DNA of 41,326 bases from Bacillota bacterium (lineage in GTDB: Bacteria > Bacillota > UBA994). The position numbers and the translations under genes were made by a program. The DNA lies in NCBI GenBank assembly GCA_018725535.1, contig QLUS01000002.1, positions 1 to 41,326 on the forward strand, given 5' to 3'. The notes beneath the pieces were generated by a model. That model had not been told where the DNA came from. It saw only the letters and a list, made by a program, of their open reading frames with translations, and did no database searches. Of this stretch, positions 39,358 through 41,326 are shown piece by piece. Position 1 is the first letter of the stretch. Every line of letters begins with the position of its first letter.

Positions 39358-40014
39358 TTGAGCGTGATTAAGACTAGCAAGTTATGCAAACACTATCGAC
39401 GGGGCAGTGAGACAGTCCATGCGCTGCAGGATGCCACACTCGCCATCGAAACAGGGGAGTTTGTGGCCATCGTCGGCCCGTCTGGTTCGGGTAAGACTAC
39501 GCTGATGAACCTCTTGGGCTGCCTAGACACGCCGACTTCCGGCAGTTACCGCCTGCGAGGACAAGAGGTAACCGGACTAAAGGAGTCAGGGCTGGTGCGC
39601 CTCAGGCAAGAGAACATCGGCTTTGTCTTTCAACAGTTCTTCCTTTTGCCTACACTCACGGTCGAAGAAAACACCGAGCTCCCGCTTCTGTTTCGCGATA
39701 AAGGCAAGCGACTCACCCATGAACTGCTCGAGACCGTAGGACTCAGCCATCGCCGCAAGCATCTTCCTAAAGAACTTAGCGGCGGTGAAATGCAGCGTGT
39801 GGCCATCGCGCGTGCGCTCATTAACAACCCGGCAATACTGTTAGCCGACGAGCCTACGGGCAATCTCGACAGCAAAAACAGCCTTAAAGTGATAGAGCTC
39901 TTTAGAGAGCTAAACAGTAAAGGACTAACCACCATCATTGTCACCCATAATCGCGAGATCGCGACCATGGCTAACCGTACCATCGCCATCTCAGACGGGC
40001 AAATTGCGCAATGA
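39358..40014 (+). CDS. MacB/LolD-type ABC transporter ATP-binding protein
   Basis: A 218-aa ATPase partner of the preceding permease. Walker A GPSGSGKTT at residues 40-48, Q-loop in FVFQQFFLLPTLTVEEN, signature LSGGEMQRVAIARAL, Walker B ILLADEPTGNLD and H-loop in IVTHNRE are all present; NLDSKNS is typical of the MacB/LolD group. TTG 39358 has AAGGAG 8 bases upstream and starts immediately after the permease TAA; GTG 39349 inside the permease gene is a less likely start. No MacA-like adaptor gene accompanies the pair. A terminator follows. Confidence 0.93.
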   Translation: MSVIKTSKLCKHYRRGSETVHALQDATLAIETGEFVAIVGPSGSGKTTLMNLLGCLDTPTSGSYRLRGQEVTGLKESGLVRLRQENIGFVFQQFFLLPTLTVEENTELPLLFRDKGKRLTHELLETVGLSHRRKHLPKELSGGEMQRVAIARALINNPAILLADEPTGNLDSKNSLKVIELFRELNSKGLTTIIVTHNREIATMANRTIAISDGQIAQ

Positions 40015-40041
40015 CGTATCACCTTTCTCCTTCCTAGCTTG

Positions 40042-40071
40042 GCGGCCCTAACCCTAGGGCCGCACTTTTTT
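40042..40071 (+). terminator. Rho-independent terminator after the ABC transporter
   Basis: A perfect 9-bp stem (GCGGCCCTA / TAGGGCCGC), a 4-base ACCC loop, and six T's beginning two bases later. Confidence 0.92.
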
Positions 40072-40078
40072 GAACACA

Positions 40079-40122
40079 GGGGACGGTTCTTTTTGTCCGA
40101 CGCGGGACGGCTCGAGCCCGCT
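40079..40122. repeat. REP-like GGGGACGG repeat fragment
   Basis: GGGGACGGTTCTTTTTGTCC (40079-40098) has short self-complementary ends (GGAC/GTCC) and is followed by a second inverted pair, GCGGG...CCCGC (about 40102-40121), around CTCGAG. The core matches the fragments at 15308 and 15338. It sits directly after a terminator, a typical landing place for such elements. Confidence 0.55.
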
Positions 40123-40135
40123 TCTTTGCATATGC

Positions 40136-40165
40136 TTGACAAGCGTGAGAGCGAGAAAGTAAAAT
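40136..40165 (+). promoter_or_regulatory. lysS promoter
   Basis: A consensus -35 TTGACA (40136-40141), an 18-base spacer and TAAAAT (40160-40165) lie about 40 bases before the lysS GTG. This is the best match to a vegetative promoter in the window. Confidence 0.75.
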
Positions 40166-40206
40166 TCAGTTACTCCATAGCAACGACTGAGAGCGGGGGA
40201 ATCACG

Positions 40207-41326
40207 GTGAGCCAACAGGATTATCGCAGCGAGAAACTAGCTCGCTTAAAGTCACTCGGCATACAGGCATATCCGGAAAGATATGCTGTGACACATGCCC
40301 TTAAGGTAGCACGAGCCTTGGCCGATGGCGCGGCAGACATCAGGTTAGCGGGCAGAATCGTAGCCATACGCAAAATGGGCAAGCTGACCTTCGCACACCT
40401 CCAAGACATTGAAGGGCGCATGCAGATAGCCCTTAAGCAAGACCAGCTAGGCGAAGGCTATGCCTTGTTCCACGAAGTGGTCGATATCGGGGACTTTGTG
40501 GGTGTTTACGGCACCACTTTTACTACTAAGACCGGTGAAAAGACGGTGCAGGTCAGTGAGTGGACGTATCTTGGCAAAGCGCTGCGCGAGCTCCCGGAAA
40601 AATGGCATGGGCTTAAAGACGTCGAGCTCATCTACCGCCAGCGCTACCTTGACTTAATATCCAATGAAGAGAGCCGTCGCGTGTTCCTCATGCGCTCACG
40701 TCTGCTCTCTGAGATGAGGCGCTTTTTTGAAAGTCGAGACTTTATCGAGGTTGAAACACAGATACTCACCAACAAACCCTCCGGCGCGCTAGCCTCGCCG
40801 TTTGTCACCCATCATAAGGCACTAGACATAGACTTGTACCTGCGCATTGCCCCCGAGATGTACCTCAAGCGCCTAGTCGTTGGCGGATATACCCACGTAT
40901 TTGAGGTGGCGCGCTGTTTCCGCAACGAAGGTATCAGCCCCACTCATCTGCAGGATTTTACCATGGTGGAAGGCTACAGCGCATACTTTAACTATGAAGA
41001 CAACATGCAGCTCTTACGCGAGCTGGTAATTCACCTGGTTCAAGCGCTGTTCGGCTCCACGCTGGTGCGCATCGGCGAGCAGGAGATTGACTTTAGCGCC
41101 GAGTGGCCGGTTGTTTCTTTCCGTGACTTAATCCTTCAGGACGCCAACGTAGATATTGACGCATATTCTACTGCCAAGGAACTGCTCGCGGCAGTACGCG
41201 GGCAGGGTATCTACTTAGAGCATGAGGATTTAGCGAAGCTTGGCAAAGGCAATCTGATCGACTTGCTGTACAAGAAGATCAGCAGACCTAAGCTTATTAA
41301 GCCCACCTACCTCACTTGTCACCCCG
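40207..41326 (+). CDS. lysS: Lysyl-tRNA synthetase, class II (3' end beyond window)
   Basis: The first 373 codons of a class II lysyl-tRNA synthetase; no stop occurs before the window ends. The N-terminal OB-fold anticodon-binding domain includes RLAGRIVAIRKMGKLTFAHLQD. Class II motif 1 lies around DVELIYRQRYLDLISNEESR, followed by FFESRDFIEVETQIL, and motif 2 reads RCFRNEGISPTHLQDFTMVEGYSAY, here with HLQDFTMVE where the E. coli-type enzyme has RHNPEFTMLE. That variant wording occurs in some Bacillota and Chloroflexota LysS proteins as I recall them. GTG start with GAGCGGGGGA upstream and a strong promoter. It attaches lysine to tRNA-Lys in the cytoplasm. Confidence 0.92.
   Translation, partial: MSQQDYRSEKLARLKSLGIQAYPERYAVTHALKVARALADGAADIRLAGRIVAIRKMGKLTFAHLQDIEGRMQIALKQDQLGEGYALFHEVVDIGDFVGVYGTTFTTKTGEKTVQVSEWTYLGKALRELPEKWHGLKDVELIYRQRYLDLISNEESRRVFLMRSRLLSEMRRFFESRDFIEVETQILTNKPSGALASPFVTHHKALDIDLYLRIAPEMYLKRLVVGGYTHVFEVARCFRNEGISPTHLQDFTMVEGYSAYFNYEDNMQLLRELVIHLVQALFGSTLVRIGEQEIDFSAEWPVVSFRDLILQDANVDIDAYSTAKELLAAVRGQGIYLEHEDLAKLGKGNLIDLLYKKISRPKLIKPTYLTCHP

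Overview
The window reads as a chromosomal segment of an anaerobic, Clostridia-like member of the Bacillota. The evidence is the Gram-positive marker block rapZ-yvcK ... whiA-HPr, the glycolytic operon gapA-pgk-tpiA-gpmI-eno followed by secG, a DUF1540 protein, a 444-aa-class GlnA of the Bacillus/Clostridium type, a BlaI/M56 regulatory pair, strong GGAGG-type ribosome-binding sites and frequent GTG/TTG starts. Anaerobic metabolism is suggested by 4-hydroxybutyryl-CoA dehydratase, 4-hydroxybutyrate dehydrogenase, tryptophanase, a K+-dependent membrane pyrophosphatase and a DUF362-ferredoxin protein. No rRNA, tRNA, CRISPR array, prophage or complete insertion sequence was seen.

Layout. 1-3.8 kb: an ABC-F ATPase, an HD-domain protein, a HicAB toxin-antitoxin pair with a visible promoter and operator-like dyad, and a decayed phosphotransferase gene. 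3.8-7.3 kb (minus strand): a complete TAXI-type TRAP uptake system (lipoprotein, DUF1850 protein, fused permease). 7.4-10.4 kb: PHP hydrolase, rapZ, yvcK. 10.4-15.3 kb: tryptophanase, MTA/SAH nucleosidase, TldD and TldE, all on the plus strand. 15.4-22.2 kb: a DUF362 iron-sulfur protein (minus), glutamine synthetase, a frameshifted cyclophilin, the 4-hydroxybutyrate dehydratase/dehydrogenase pair and an MFS exporter (minus). 22.2-25.5 kb: DUF1540, whiA, HPr and a short enzyme I. 25.5-31.6 kb: lower glycolysis and secG. 31.7-34.3 kb: membrane pyrophosphatase and an HD-domain protein. 34.4-36.4 kb: a membrane-anchored protein of unknown function divergent from an HTH+helical-repeat regulator. 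36.5-40.0 kb: a small anchored protein, BlaI-type repressor, M56 metallopeptidase and a MacB-like ABC transporter. 40.1 kb to the end: lysS, cut by the window edge.

How the genes work together. The gapA-eno run encodes glyceraldehyde-3-phosphate to phosphoenolpyruvate with almost no intergenic space, and the HPr/EI pair just upstream uses phosphoenolpyruvate as phosphate donor. RapZ, YvcK, WhiA and HPr normally sit together; here about 12 kb of amino-acid and fermentation genes separate yvcK from whiA. The 4-hydroxybutyrate pair converts succinate semialdehyde-level intermediates towards crotonyl-CoA, given a CoA-transferase encoded elsewhere.

The strongest candidate for an undescribed system is the 36.45-40.0 kb block. 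Two near-identical dyads (TACTAY-N5-GTAGTA) lie in front of the small-protein/BlaI/M56 operon and in front of the ABC transporter, which suggests one envelope-stress regulon in which an M56 protease lacking a penicillin-binding sensor domain is paired with a 91-aa anchored protein of unknown function. All assignments are from reading the sequence; no database search was run.
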